Below are positions 11,530-26,500 of a stretch of 64,000 nt of DNA, one piece after another; position 1 is the stretch's first letter, and every line of letters begins with the position of its first letter. Made by a program: the position numbers and the translations under genes. Under the pieces are notes generated by a model, which was not told the origin of the DNA, did not search any database, and saw nothing but the letters and a program-made list of their open reading frames with translations. The DNA is from Coccinella septempunctata (lineage: Eukaryota; Arthropoda; Insecta; Coleoptera; Coccinellidae): contig NC_058197.1 of NCBI RefSeq assembly GCF_907165205.1, positions 15,988,266-16,052,265 of the forward strand, written 5' to 3'.

Positions 11530-14500
11530 TTATACTGGGACATAATTTCCCTTCGGAGTATAGAACAACCTTCCAGTTCCTAAACGACGGATGATTTCTG
11601 ACAAAAGAAGTTTCTTTTCTTTCTGGATTTTCTGTAAAATGCCCTTGTTCTCCTGTGCTCGTCTGGACAAGTAGGGGAGAACTTCTTTCACAGGGCCGTA
11701 GGGGATATATTTGTATGCTGAGTATCCTGACTGACCTGTGAAGAAAATTAATTTTTAATATCATAATCGAAGTCGATTGTCAGATCAAAGAGTTCTTCAC
11801 CCTGTATATACAGGGTGAATCTTTGACTCGTACAAAATTTCAACAGTGGATTCTTGAGGATAAAAGAAACAGGTTTTTCCTATACCGTCTTGTCTTATTC
11901 GGCCCTGACAAAAAGATGTGGCCATTTTAAGTTTGCATAATGAGCTGTGCCACCCCTGGAAACACAAGGTTTCCTTCAGAATAACTAGCTAGATCTGTGA
12001 CTCTACAACTCTGTGGATCTTTTAAACAGAGTTGCATTCAGTCAAAGTACCCAATTTTTCAAATTTCACAGATATTTCGATTACTCGAAAACGGCGCATT
12101 ATACGAGAAAATATGAAGAATACTTTTAGTTTATAGAACGCTCAAATATTCATTAGATAGCGTCCAACTTAGTTTCAAGAGTTGGGTTCTTTGAATTTTT
12201 GGTATTTTTATAATGAGAAGACATGGGCGATATCTTGTGTTCGAAAAAGATCAATCAAATAAATAAAAAACTATATTGCTACTAACTAAAAATAACATTT
12301 TTCTTGGTTCTTCAACAGTCTGTATATTTTAAACTGAGCCGATTTGGAAAAAATGGTGAAGGAAAAAAGTGTTTCTTCTGACCTCAAGAATTAAAATAAC
12401 TGTATGAGTCAAAGACTCACCCTGTATAATACAAGTAATTCTTCAATCAAAGATTCGGCGTAGCTGGTTTTCACAATGAAAAATACTGCAATGATCGTTT
12501 ATCCGAAAAATTGAGATCATCAAAATCGAAATTGATTAAAACTTCCAAAACCGTTCCTTAGGTTATGTGTGAAAATCTACAATTTGACAAGAGACAGATG
12601 TTTTTCACTAAACCCCGCCCACTGCGACACCCAAACCTCCCAAGGTCAAAGAAATTATCCCCGTCAAGGTGATACATATCGTTAATCTTTGCAAAGGCAG
12701 CTGTGTGGTCCCACGCAACCCCAAATCACTTCGAGAATAATTTCGGAATTATCATAAAATTAAGGTTAGACACTCACCTAGGGGGAAGGTTATGTAGTCG
12801 CACATGCCCAACAGCTGACCGAAACAGATGACCTTCTCGTTGGGCTGGATGCCCAGCTCCTTCATCTTCTCGATGGCGAACCTGACGGTGTCCTCGTTAT
12901 GGGACGCGACCATGATGGCGATCTTCTTGTCCTCGCCCTTGTCCTTGAACTCCTTGATCCTCCTCAGGCACTCGGACAGGGTCTTGTGGTACATCTCGGA
13001 CGTTTCCTCGAAGTTCGGGTTGGTGGGGTCTTCGTAGCCCAAGGCGGCCGCCCTGGCTCTTTCCTAGCGAAATAATCACAGAAATAAGATACCCCCCACG
13101 CCGAGTAATTCACGACTCCTCACCTGTTCTATGTACGCGCCTCTGACTAGTTTGGCGCCGAAATAAAAGTTCTGACGTTTGGCCTGTTCCAAATCGGTGG
13201 ACACCTCATTGAGGGCGTTCTTCAGGTAGCACTGGTAGGTGTTGAAGACGATCGCCTTCTCCTTGTTGAACTTCCTCATGAACTCCAACGTGATACGGGC
13301 TATTGCTGGCTGGAAATAGGTCTGTTCGGCGTCTACCATGATGCGCACGTCCATCTCTCTGGCCGCGCTCACTATCGTGGTGAGCCTGGAAGAATCACGT
13401 TCATAACACCTACATAGAAGGATAAACACCTACATAGACCGATAAACCCACCTCCTGATCATGTTCCTGAACATCTCCTCCTCCTTGGGCGACAGATGCT
13501 TGATCAGTCTGACCATACGGCCTTCCTTCAGGTCGGGTATCCTGAAGGTGCTGCTCAGTTCTTTGTTGTCGTCGACGATGCCGGACCACGGGAACAGATG
13601 GAGGATTCTGACGACAAGAGATACAACAATGTAGTCGGCAACTAAAATACGACCGGTTAGAAAAAATTGAACGAGGACGGGCACACTTGGATGGGTCGGA
13701 TGATCGACTTTCGATCTGCAACTTGGGCCTTAGAAGAGAATGTTCTTTACGTGGTATCATACCCCAAGAGCACCACACACTTAATAGGAGGAAGTAGGTA
13801 TCGAAATACAAACGTGGTCTGGGGATAAAATTCGAGGCAAAAAGCACCATGAATGAAAGCAAGTTCTTCACGAGCAATAGATCTACGCGAGCGGTGAGTA
13901 TTACCTACCAAAGCGTTCGATGGGGGTGGGGGGAGGTAATACTCACTCGTCTTCGTGGTTACTGCACGACAAAAACGAAATAATTGTAAGTGAGAGAAAA
14001 CGCAAGAGAAAAAACTAAAAACTACTATACAGGGTGAGTCTTTGACTCGTGTAAATATTATAACAGTAGATTCTGGAGGTCAAAAGAAACACTTTCTTCC
14101 TATACCGTTTTTTCCGAATCGGCTCGGTTTAAAAGATACCATAAAAATACCAAAAATTCAAAGAAGACAACGCTTGAAATTAAGTTGGACTCGATCTAAT
14201 GAATATTTGAAAGTGTTGTAAAATAAAAGTATTCTTCATATTTTCTAGTATAATGCACCGTTTTCGAGTAATTTGATGCTCAAAAATTAAAAAGTATCTG
14301 TGAAATTCGAAAAATTGGGTACTTTGGCTGAATACAACTCTGTTTAAAAAATCCACAGATGCGTAATGTCATAGATTAAGCTTGTTATTCTGAAGGGAAT
14401 TTTGTTTCTCCAGAGGTGGCATAGCTCATTATGAAATCTCAAATGGCCATATTTTTTTATCAGGGCCGAATCGGATAAAATGGTATAGGAAAAGTGTGTC

Positions 14501-17500
14501 TCTTGACCTTAAAAATCGACCGTTAAAACATTTGTTCGAGTCAAAGCTGTATATTGAAAAATCATAATTCTGACTTATCTGTATCTGGAAATTCTGACTT
14601 GTATCTATAAATTATGACTTAAATCTTAGAATTCCGAATTGTAGGCAGGTCATGACTGACTTGCAAACCAGAATTCTGACTTATACCCCAGAATTTTGAC
14701 TCGAAAGTTACAATTCTGCATAGTGTCTCAGAATTTCGACTTGCAAGTTAGAATTCTGACTTGTGCATCAGAATTTCAGCTTGCAAATAATAATTCTGAC
14801 TCGTATGTAGAAATTATGACTTGTATTTCAGAATTCCGAAGTGTAGACAGGTCAGGATTCTGACTTACAAATCAGATTTTCGACCTGCTAGTTAGAATTC
14901 TGACTTGTGTCTTAAAATTCCAGTTTGCAATTCATAATTCTGACTTGAATCTGTAAATTCCGGCTTGTATCTGTAAATCATGACATAAATCTCAGAATTC
15001 CGACTTGTAATTCAGAATTCTGACTTGTACCCCAGAATTTCGCAAGTTACAACTCTGACTTGTGTCTCTTGTTTCTTGTGTTTCTTGCTAAAGGAAACGG
15101 TTTTTGAGCAAAAAAAAATTGTTAACAGATAGGTGTTAACAATAGATCAGTATTGGCTGAATTTATCTTCGAACTTGAATATACCTGGTGGGCGTGGTAT
15201 CATGCTGGCATAGGAGAACATCACCAAAATTTTTTTGATTGCCTTCTCGCAGTCATGGAATGTATGCTCTATTCAATTTCTGTCAGTTTTCTGTTTTCTA
15301 AGAAAAATATTGCTTTACAGGCCTATATTTGGAGTAAATTATATGAAAAACCCACACTATTCTTGACAAGGAATCAACCCCTGAACTTTTTCGCAACCAT
15401 TCACTAAAACACTCTATAAAAACGTACAAAGTGAATGGCAACGTCGCTTCTAATCTTGTTTAGATAAAAAACTGATACATCTTTGGCGTTATTTCTCATA
15501 AGGATCAGATCTTGGACGAGATCTTTAATTTTGTCTTATAAGTCCACTCACCCTTCCTTGTCGTATGTGACCTTCTTGAGGAACTCCCTAACGCCGTCCA
15601 TGTCTCTGAAATTGGCGTCGGCGAACTTCTTCTCCAGCATCTCCGGTCGCATGTGGTGAGAGAGTACGTTTCCTCCGCCGCCTACGATGTCCGCCATTAT
15701 CTTACGCGTCCTCATGATTACTTCTGACAGTTGCAGCTGGAATAACACGGTCGATTGTTAAGATTAAGTAGTAAGAGCCACAAGTTGGCCAGGAGATCAA
15801 CCGATTTGCCTTGAAAAAACGTCAATAAAACGAGCTTCATAAAAACCTAGGCCCAAAACACTATTCTTCGTCTGACATCGGTTGCTAACCTCACTTTCGT
15901 CAAACTGACGTTGACATCTGTATTCGAAAAATTCAAACTCAAAATTCGACTCACCAATAGTTGAGGTCTACCTAAGGCCGTGAGTTTGATGGCTGTGATG
16001 CCCGTTCCGTATGTTGAATCTGGAAACAAAGAGAAAATTGTCATTTCTCCGAATATATCCAGCGATAATATCCCGATATCTGTACGAGAGCAACGCAAAA
16101 AAAAAACAACAGATAAAATGCAATAACATCACTTAAAACTTCCTGAACGTCCACAGAAATACTTACTTGGTATAGATAGAGCAAGAAACTTGAAAATAAA
16201 AGGAAGTGGAAGACACCTAACGTCCAGTTTCATGATCAAATTTAAAGTCCCTTTAAACTTAAAGCTTCCTTCAGTGTAATTTTCAGAAGGGTTAAAGAAA
16301 GCTTTAAAATTAAAGGGACTTCAAGTTTGATTATGAAGCTGACAGTAAACTAAATTTTGGTTTACGAGAAAAAAAATTAGGGCGTGATTTTCAACTACTA
16401 CGAGAAGTATGGCTTGAGAAGGGTTTAAAATATGGAAAAAGTGGATACCTGACTGTATTTTTTTCAAACCTCGCTATTTTTCGACTTTTTTCTGTTCACC
16501 TCTTAATATTCTTTTCAATTGTTGATGACGGACAGAAATGATGCTTACTTGGTTACTTTACCTTGTCGAAAGTCCTTGTGGAAATCTAGGAGAAAAACCA
16601 AAAAAAGAAAATTACAACAAAGCACACAAATAACTACGACACAGCCCAAAACAATCGGCAGACTTGGACGTAAAATCTTCGTAGAAAAAGAGGGAAAAAT
16701 AAGAAAGTAAAATTAGACAAGAACACATTAAAGTACGAAAGCGTTGGGGTGACACTAAAAAACGTTTTTTTTTCCATTGTATAACTAAATTCCGAGATAC
16801 GGGACAGAATTCTGACATTCCAGTCGAAACTCTGAGACACAAGTCAGAATTGTAACTCCGAGTCGAAATTCTGGGGTACAAGTCAGAAGTCTGTTTTGCA
16901 AGTTAGAATTTTGACCTGCCTACAATTCGGAATTCTGATATTTAGGTCAGAATTTCCAGATACAAGTCAGTATTATGATTTTCAAGCTGGAATTCTGAGA
17001 CATAAGTCAGAATTGTAACTTGCGAGTCGAAATTCTGGGGTACATGTCAAAATTCTGACCTGTGCCTCAGAATTCCAGCTTGCAAATCATAATTCTGACT
17101 TGTCCCTCAAAATTCCAGCTTGCAAATCATAATTCTGCCTTTTATCTGGAAATTCTGACTTGTACCCCAAAATTTACTTTCAGAATTCTAACTTGCAAGT
17201 CGAAATTATGAGATAAGGGACAAAATTCTGACTTTCGAGTCGAAATTCTGAGACACAAGTCGGAATTCTGATTTGCCTGACCTGTCTACAGTTTGAAACT
17301 CTGATATTTTGGTCAGAATTTCCAGATACAAGTCAGAATTTTCAGACACGAGTCAGAATTTTGATTTTCAAGCTGGAATTCTGAGACGCAATTCAGAATT
17401 CTAACTTCTGAGTCGAAATTCAGAGATACAGAACAGATTTCTGTCTTCCAAGTCGAAATTCTGAGACACAGTTCAGAATTGTAACTTGCGAGACGAAATT

Positions 17501-20500
17501 CAGGGGGCACAAGTCAAAATTCTGACCTGTCTACCATATGGAATTCTGAGATACAGTCAGAATTTCCAGATACAAGTCAGAATTATGATTTGCAAACTGG
17601 AATTCTGAGGCACAAGTCAGAATTCTATCTTCCAAGTGTTTGAAAATGAAATGGTGGGGGTGGATTGATTATTTTTTTTTAAATAGATCTGTGAAAGAGA
17701 AAGAGAATGTTGGGCGAACTTTTTGGGGGTGACTTTTTTGACAAGGAATCAGTCCTGGAATTACTTTATATTCTAATACAACTTCCGAAATCATGCGTTT
17801 ATATTTGCAGTAGGAAAAAGACTTCTTAGTCATATGTCTTTGTCAGTTTCTCTGACTCCCGTTCTTTCGGCGTTCATCTAAGAAAAACGGTAACAAAACT
17901 GCCGGACAAGCACTCCCGAGATGGCGCAGCATCCCACAATCTCTCCTTCCACCGCCAGAAACACGACCACGTCAACAGATGGCGTTAGTGACCCGCTTTT
18001 ATGAAGGATTCCGGTGCACTCACACGGGTATATAATTATTATCGAACGCACCGGCGCGTTCAGCCAAAAAAATATTGGTCATTATCTCTCGAGAAGCTTT
18101 GGACCCTGAACCCTCCTTTGGTCTAAATTTAACGGCACCCGAATATTTGGAAAGGACAGAAAATTGGGCAGAGGTTCATCGACGATGACTCGACACCAAT
18201 CTCGTAATACCCCTCGGCGTAAAGGGCAGCGTCATCGAGATTTTAATAAAAAAGGAAAAATGTACTGAGGTAGATCGATCATTGGATCATTCGTTGATGA
18301 AAGTGTCTTCTCTGAAGGCGATGTAATAATTTTCGAAGAATGACACGTTTTATCATCGTATGCCTACTACGACGAAGGACTTTGGCGCACGCGCATCGGG
18401 CGACGAGAAGAAAAAATATGGTTCTTTCTTGAATTTACCTTTGATGGCTGCCAGACATTTGATGAAGGTTTCCATGTTCCTCTCGCACGTGGCCTCGTTG
18501 AGGTAGAAGTAGGTACGGGCCGACTGTACCTTGTAACGACGATCCGCGAACGTCCTATCTACGTGGTATTGTTTCAGGTCGCCCTTTTCGATCGTATCAC
18601 CGGACTCGGGAACCGATGCTCTGAAAAATTGTGGACAATAATTAGGAAGACGCTCGGGCTGTGGGAGAATCTTAAGGCCACGCGATAAGCGTTTTACGCT
18701 CGTTCGAAACTGCTATTATTGTTATTATCTACTGGCTGGTTCCTGGTCTAATTTCGCGAATGCCTATTCTTTATTTTCAAACATATCTCCTACTTTGTAA
18801 CAGTAATTTTTCTTTTCGAAGAACAAAACACTGTAAAAACAAAAGTGCATTCGATTACCACTAACTAATATTCTTTTAAATTGTTATAGAAAATAAGAAC
18901 AGAACTTTAGACTGGAGACTAGACGAGGCGAATCTTTATAAAAACCTCTCTATGTTGATATCGTGGTCTTTACCACTTTTTATTGGTAAAGAATTCCTTC
19001 TACCTCCCTGAACGAAGAGCAAATTGATTTTGTGGCGAGCAAGGGGCGAAAAACGATCGAAATACTCACTCGACCTCAAGTTTCTCTGCTTCTTCCTGCG
19101 ACAAATCCTCTTCAACGGAGTAATCCAGGATCGGTTTCACTCCGAACGATCTCAGTCTCTCCAGGGTCGGCCTTATGCGTATCTCGTCTTCGCCGGCCAC
19201 GAAATGGCCGTAGAATGTACCCCGCATCATCTTTATGAAGACCTTCTCGCCGAACACGGCCTGTGCCAGTTTCATGAGCTGAAATCGAAAAAGGGGAAGA
19301 TTTAAAATTGATTGCAACCTTTATTTAGGCAGAGTCTTGGATATTATGAACCAATTTTCCGCTAATCGCCTCTCCGAATAGATGGTGACCATAGTTTCGG
19401 TCTTCTTAGAATTCTTCAGAACAACAAAACTCCCACCGTCTTTTGTGAGAGATTTAAGGTGTAATCATTCGATAATTATCATTATAGAAAGAAAAGGTAC
19501 CGTAACAGTACCTTTCTGAGGTACTGAGTAGTGCGTTTCTGAGGTAAAGTCAGAATTCTGACCTGCGTACAGTTCGGGATTCTAAGATTAAGGACAGAAT
19601 TTAAAGATAAAAGTCAGAAATTACGATTTTCAAACAGGAATTCCGAGTCAGAATTCTGAGATACGGAACAGAATTCTGACCTAGAAGTCGAAATTTTGAG
19701 ATACTAGTCAGAAAACTAACTTGCAAATCGAAATTCTGAGATACGAAACAGAATTCTTACTTGAAAGTCGAAATTCTAAAATACTGAGCAGAATTCTGAC
19801 TTCGAAGTCGAAATCCTGAGACACAAGTAAAAATTCTCACCTGCCTACACTTCGGAATTCTGAAAAACAACTTACTAACAAGTCGAAATTCTGAGATACG
19901 GAACAGAATTCTGACCCAGAAGTGGAAATTCTGAAACACTAGTCAGAATTGCAACTTTCGAGTAAAAATTCTGATTTGTAAGTCAGAATCCCGACCTGCC
20001 TACACTTCGGATTTCTGAGATGCATGTCATAATTTCCAGATACAAGTCAGAATTATGATTTGCGAGCTGGAATTCTGATACATAGGTCAGAATTCTAACT
20101 TACAAGTCGAAATTCTGAGATACGGAACATAATTCTGACCTAGAAGTCGAAATTTTGAGATACTAGTCGGAATTGTAACTTTCGAGTCGAAATTCTGATT
20201 TGCAAGACAAAATTCTGACCTGTCTACACTTCGGAATTCTGAGATACAAGTCATGATTTCCAGAAGCAAGTCAGAATTATGATTTGCAAGCTGAAATTCT
20301 GAGATACGCAACAAAATTCTGACCTAAAAGTAGAAATTCTGAGACACTAGTCAGAATTGTAACTTGCAAGTTGAAATTCTGGGGTGATTCTGATTTACAA
20401 GTCAGAATTTTTATCTGCCTACACTTCGGAATTTTGAGATACAAGTCATAATTTCCAGATACGAGTCAGAATTCTAACCTCCAAGTTGTAATTCTGAGAC

Positions 20501-23500
20501 ACAAGTCAGAATTCTAACTTGAGAATCGAAATTCTGGGGTAATTTTGATTTGCAGTGTCAGAATTCCAAACAGACGGTGACCATAGTTTCGGTTTTCTTC
20601 GACCTCTTCAGAACCACAAAACTCCCACCTCGATAGAAATGGACGAATTAGGAAAATTCCTAAACTAGTCGTCTTTTGTGAGAGATATAAGATGTAATCA
20701 TTTGATCAAGGTACTGTAACAGTACCTTGTCGTTCATTCTCAAATCCTATACGAATATCGAATACCACGTGATATAGATTTACATACATTCTCTCGGATA
20801 CGAAAGAAAAATACACAACTGGAAGTCTAATTGTTGCCTACAGTCGAAACCGAATATCGTCAAGGATTTCTTGAGGTCGGTACACGTCACGATCTCACTG
20901 TGAGACGTACGTCTCATAATTACGTTCGGTTTTTACGGGGAAAAACGTACAGGTGCGACCAACTGGGCAAGACGAAGTACACTATCCATCTATGTACCTG
21001 TATTCGAGGCGAATACGCGAGATACGTTCCCGCTCAGCGTTTCGCCCAATTGGCCGGCGCCGAGCACGCGGTTGGCCGGGTTCGGTTTGCACACCCATCC
21101 CAAGGTCGGAGGTGTGCGCCTGTCTCGCTTTCCCATTGGTGTCGGACGATGTGACGTAGTATCCGTTGGGAGAGAGCGCAACGCTTGTAATTATCGTCAT
21201 ACAGACGGTGTTATCCGTCAATTTCTGGATTTAACGACGGAACAAAGGTAGCGGGGCTCGGTCTTTGAGATAAAACATAAGAAAATTATTTTCAGATATA
21301 CCCACGCCAGAAACAGCCTTCTTTGAGTCGAATCGCTCTGTGAGCGCTGCCAACCACAGACTACTCACCCAGTCTGTGCTGCCCATACACATAGAGAATT
21401 GGAATGTGCCTTCCCTTTCCATCTATGAATGAAATACGGTCAAAAAAAGTGACAGAGAGAAACTGAACGTCGGGCATACAGTCGCCTTTTTCTAGAATTT
21501 TGATTGGACCGCACTCACCTCTATGTGAACACAAAAGAGACAGGTAAAGGTCGTACATTTCGATCTTTCTATAAAATAGCCAATTTCATGCTGGCATTGC
21601 TCAGTCCATGTCTCTTTGTCTATGTTGCTGCCAACATAACTTCTGTCAAAACCGACATAGATCGTGATATCGATTGTTTAATAGACATAGAGCAATAGCA
21701 GCATGAAATTGGCTATTTTATAGAAAGAAATGATAGTGACGTGAGTGTGGAACAATCAGAATTCTAGAAAAAGGCAACTAGCTTTCCTGATGTTCAACTT
21801 CTCCCTGTCACCTCTTTTGACCGTATTTCATGCATAGATGGAAAGGGAATGCTATGTCCTATCTCTATGTCCATGGTCAACACCCCGTGATATTCATAGG
21901 TAACCTAAAGATGCGCAACTCTCTGCTCTAATTTAAATCCTTAAAAGCGACATCTATTGGCTTTCGCCCGCAAGCTTTTATAGCTTATATCTCAGAATTT
22001 TTTTCCCCGTTGAAAGTGTCGTTACTATTCGGGATAAGCGTAGCAATCATATTCTTCCAACCTTGGGCTCCTTATCAACTGACTAGACCAGCTGAAAGTC
22101 TTTTCACGATCCGTTTATCAGTTATCGCAACTGACACGGTCGCAAAACTTTATTTGCGGCTTCTGCGGAGGTAGCTGTGCCACAACGGTCACTGACCCAC
22201 CACGTACCTGCGGCTAGCAGATATACCGGGACGGTCCAGAAAGTACCAGACCAAAAGTGACTAACACAAGACGACATAGGAACAATAACATTGAATTCTG
22301 AAGGTTGGGGATTCTTTGGTTGTGGATGGAACTTTCGTATCCTATCCGTGGCTCAGTGGCAGAGCACTCGATAGGCAATCATGAGGTTGCGGGTCTCACT
22401 CCAGGAAATAATTTTCCAGAATTTAATGATGATAATAACAAGTGTTTCCATGCAAGCCCTCGTACATACAGACCTCAAACGTCCGATGAAGGTTTCCACG
22501 AAACGCGGGGGACATCTGGCGCCTAGTGACGCATTAACAGAACCGCTCGCTACTATAGTTCGATCGTGAATGGGCCTCCAGTTTGGTCTAGCTGGGAAAG
22601 CGGTCTTGGAATTCTGCCAGCAGCAGCGTTTCGATATCCGCATTTCTAGATTTTTCGGCACAAGCGCTCACTTCACGACCGGTCGGCGGAAAAACGAATT
22701 CGCTTTCATCGACGAGATACGGGGTGGCCACTGCGATAGAACACAATCGTCTATTTCGGTATAAAATAGGTGGTTAAAGAGTTGAAGACAACGATCGTTC
22801 ACGAAAAGACATCTGCGAGTAGGATATGGGAGATGACCGGTAGCCAAGCGCTATGTGTACAACACGAATGTGTAGTGGAATAATATGGCAGTCTTAGTAA
22901 CACATTTGAAACACAGATGGCGCTCACATCACTGTAGTCGCTTCGTTTTCCATCTTTCAACTCTAAAATCTTTGGACAGGGGTAGATGGTAAGAAGGATT
23001 CGACTCATAGAGCTAAGAGGAGTGTGTTTAGCCTACGTATTTATGAAATTAATTCCATTAAGGTTTTTTTAAACGTAACATATGAAATGAATCACATTTT
23101 TTATCGTATAGGAGCGGAAAATTTTCCAGAGGAATTTTCATCACGAGGGAACCTCTCTGGCATATTACCTAACGCGTAAAACTGACGTGTGGTACGTTTC
23201 GCAACCGTTCAAACTCAGGTGACACCTTTGGAAGGAATATCATACGAACAAATTTATCAGATTTCGTTCATCTCACGATTATACGTCTATATAATTCAGC
23301 GCGGTATAAACCCGACATTAAAAAAGGTATTGCTAGCGAACCTTGACACTGATCGTCCGTGAAACATTATCATCTATGCAATTTATAAATAACGCTAGGA
23401 AGCTGCCTGGATCTACGCCCAAAATTTAAAGATTTATCGTCTACTAGATGCAAGCCCGATCTCGCTGTAGCAACCATTATTGTGGTTAAACACTCAGGAA

Positions 23501-26500
23501 ACTAATAAAAAACGTTACAACTATCACAACATTCGGATCAAGTTTATACAAGGTGTCTTTCATATGAAATTTTTGTTTTTGAGAAGTCCCTTTTTAGATA
23601 CAGCTTCCTAAAGAAAAAATAGGGGTAGGCCCACGAGCATAAAATTGAAAATTTCAGAAAACTTGACGACTGTTCAAACTTCGGGAATCTATTTCCCGAA
23701 AGCGTTCACGATTTCGATGAAATTTTGTGGGTTGGTTTGGGCGAGGCCTCAGATTGTTTTAATTCACAATCTATGTCGGTAGGTGGCGTTATAGCCGATA
23801 AAAGTGATTTTCTTTTCAACGTTTCAACGGCTGATCATTTTCAATGAAATTTTGTGTGCAGGTTCAGATGAGGCTCTGGATTTTGACAAAAAATAGAGCC
23901 AAGTAGTGTAGGACAATCAATAATTCATTTTTCATTCATAAACATAAATTATTGTAGAAGACAATGGTATATTTGACACTCCCAGGACGGTTTTTCGATC
24001 TACATAGGTTTTTGTACTCCGCACAAATTCCTATCGTCCTGAATAGGTGCAATTTGTTACGTTTCACCTGATGTAAATAAGCAGGATCGGCCAGTTTATA
24101 GGGCAGCAACGTTTCGACGAAATAACTAACCCATTCACCGTTAATTAATTGACTCTCTATCAGAGGCGTCCAGTTATCAATTAACAGCGGTATACAATCC
24201 ACGTAAATTAGGCACTGGTATCCCCGAGGAATATTTCCTTGCCATAAATATGGATTTCGACGACCTTCGACACGCACGTGGTCGAAACCGGGCATTTTCA
24301 TCACTGCTCGGCGAAAATTTACCGTATCATTATCCGAATTACCCGATCGTACGATATCCGAAAATTGGCCAAATTGTAGGTTCGGTTTAAATTTGCGCAG
24401 GGTTTTGAAACAAACAAAATTCGAATGAAGAATAAAACTAAAAACCAATTAACAACGAAGAGAATAAAAAGACAAGAGAAGAGGTAATACTGATAATGGA
24501 GAGTGTATAATATTTTGTACCTATTATTCGAAAAACGCGAGCGCTTTGCCATTCTTTGTTCGAATGATTGAATAAAAGGAATGACCGACTATGATAATAA
24601 CCAACAAATCATCAAAGATAAATTACATAATAATGGAAAAATGTTATGGAATACAGGCGAGACGTTTGTCCTTAAATTACACTTAATAACACATATTATA
24701 CCTCTTTTCCTGCATATTTCACGGTCTGTACGAACAATAAAATAAGATATGATCGTTAGACGGTATCGTTTTCTGACACATCTTCAACGATGTTTGTACT
24801 CAATGGATTTTTTTTTATTTCACAATATTCTCCATGTTAAAGAATTCTGAATATGTTTAAGAATTCTAGCATTGACATAATAATGATTTCTTTTCCAGTT
24901 TTCATCTGGCATGATGAAAATTGGAACGTTTAGAAAATAATCAACCCTTAGGTGAAATTTGAACTTTTCTACCCCTCGTGAGGGTCTACTAACGGAAATA
25001 ACGTATAGAAATAATGAGAAATACTCGGAAATTCTTCGCATATCCATTCTAAATTAGCCGGCATGGCAACGAACTCTTCCGTTCCACGACCGACGTCTAT
25101 CTGGGCGTAGCGGCGTTGAAAGCTTGCCAAAACCAGAGCGTCGCTTAGGGGAAATACGTATTATCGATTAAATCCATAATTCCCCTCGTTTTATGCTCAC
25201 TTTAGGCCTAACCTAAATCGGGGAAAACGCGACGAACGAAAATTTCTTCCGAGGGTGTTCAAGAAGTTATGAACCGCATCTGCGAAATACATTAAATCTC
25301 AAGTCGCACTTGTTACTTATGGTTAGCAGTGTTCTAAAGGCTGCAGATAAATAATTGCGCAAAAATTTGTTCGACTTAAGACCAAAAGCCCTTGTTCAAT
25401 TTAATGCGAATTAGAAAAGGGATAGTAGAAATCAATTTTAGTATGGCAGGTGTACCTGCACTTTGGCAGTATACTCTGTTATTATTTTTTCTTCAATCTT
25501 TAGTCAGTTAGGTGCTGTTTTCTTTTTCGTGCCCAATTCCAAAGGTAAATTATTATTGAACGGCACGAAAGTTTCTTATCGCTTCGATGCATTCAAATCC
25601 CAAAAAATTATATAACTATCTTTTCAACAGAACAATTATGCATAAAACTATTTTGAGCATCAATCTCGCGGTCAGCAGAAACGTTCAAAGGATAGGTTGA
25701 TTGATGCGGGGTATTTTTAGCGAGTTCATATCAAAGCCAAGTCAGCTGTTCGTTATCTAATCTGACATATCCACTATCAAACTCGGGAGCAGACTGAACG
25801 TCTGTAGATTCACAACCGTGACGCAACAATTTTTCAACATTTTCTCTTCGTTCAAAACCAACCAGTCAGCGCAAACTCTCGATTCTAGGTCACAAATACG
25901 TGAAGAAAGCACATAAATAACAATTCGGCATAATGAAAGAGGGACCCCTCATAATCGATTTATGGTACCTGAACGCAACCCCTGCTGTTACTCTAACCTC
26001 AAGAACTGACAACTTCCGAACACCCCATAAATCCGCCTCTATATAATAAAAACGTCGTCGTCAGAGACTTCCCTGTATATCCGAGGATCGCCGGCTATGC
26101 TTTGAATTGCATAACCCCAAGAAAAGACGAACAATTCCCGACCTACACGCGAAAATCGATAAGGCAGCCAGTGGTGCCAACATCACCCAGACAATTTCCC
26201 CAGAACTAGATCGATTTTTGAGTTTGGGGTCAGTACGTTTCTACCACGAAAAATGTTACATAAATCGATAACGTAACATCGTGCGGTTAAGGGACTCACC
26301 TAGAGTCACATGAAATTCAGAAGGAACCCATAGAAACCAGGAAGTGATTCAGGTTAACCTCAAAATTCACAAACACCGAAATTGATATTGAAACGGGTCG
26401 AGGGGAAAAGTGGATAAAACGTGTTTTATCCGTATATAAAAGCGACTCACCTTCATGTTATGCTCCACAAGGTAGTCGAAAGAACATAACGCGTAGACGA

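Noticed and set aside
20980..21221. Minus-strand frame with a WD40-like piece (VALSPNGYYVTSSDTNGK)
   Set aside because: Only one repeat-like motif, no continuing WD40 units and no splice sites that extend it. Possibly a pseudogene scrap, but not enough to call.
24820..25047. 75-codon minus-strand frame next to the nested gene
   Set aside because: No start context, domain or splice evidence; length is within chance for this composition.
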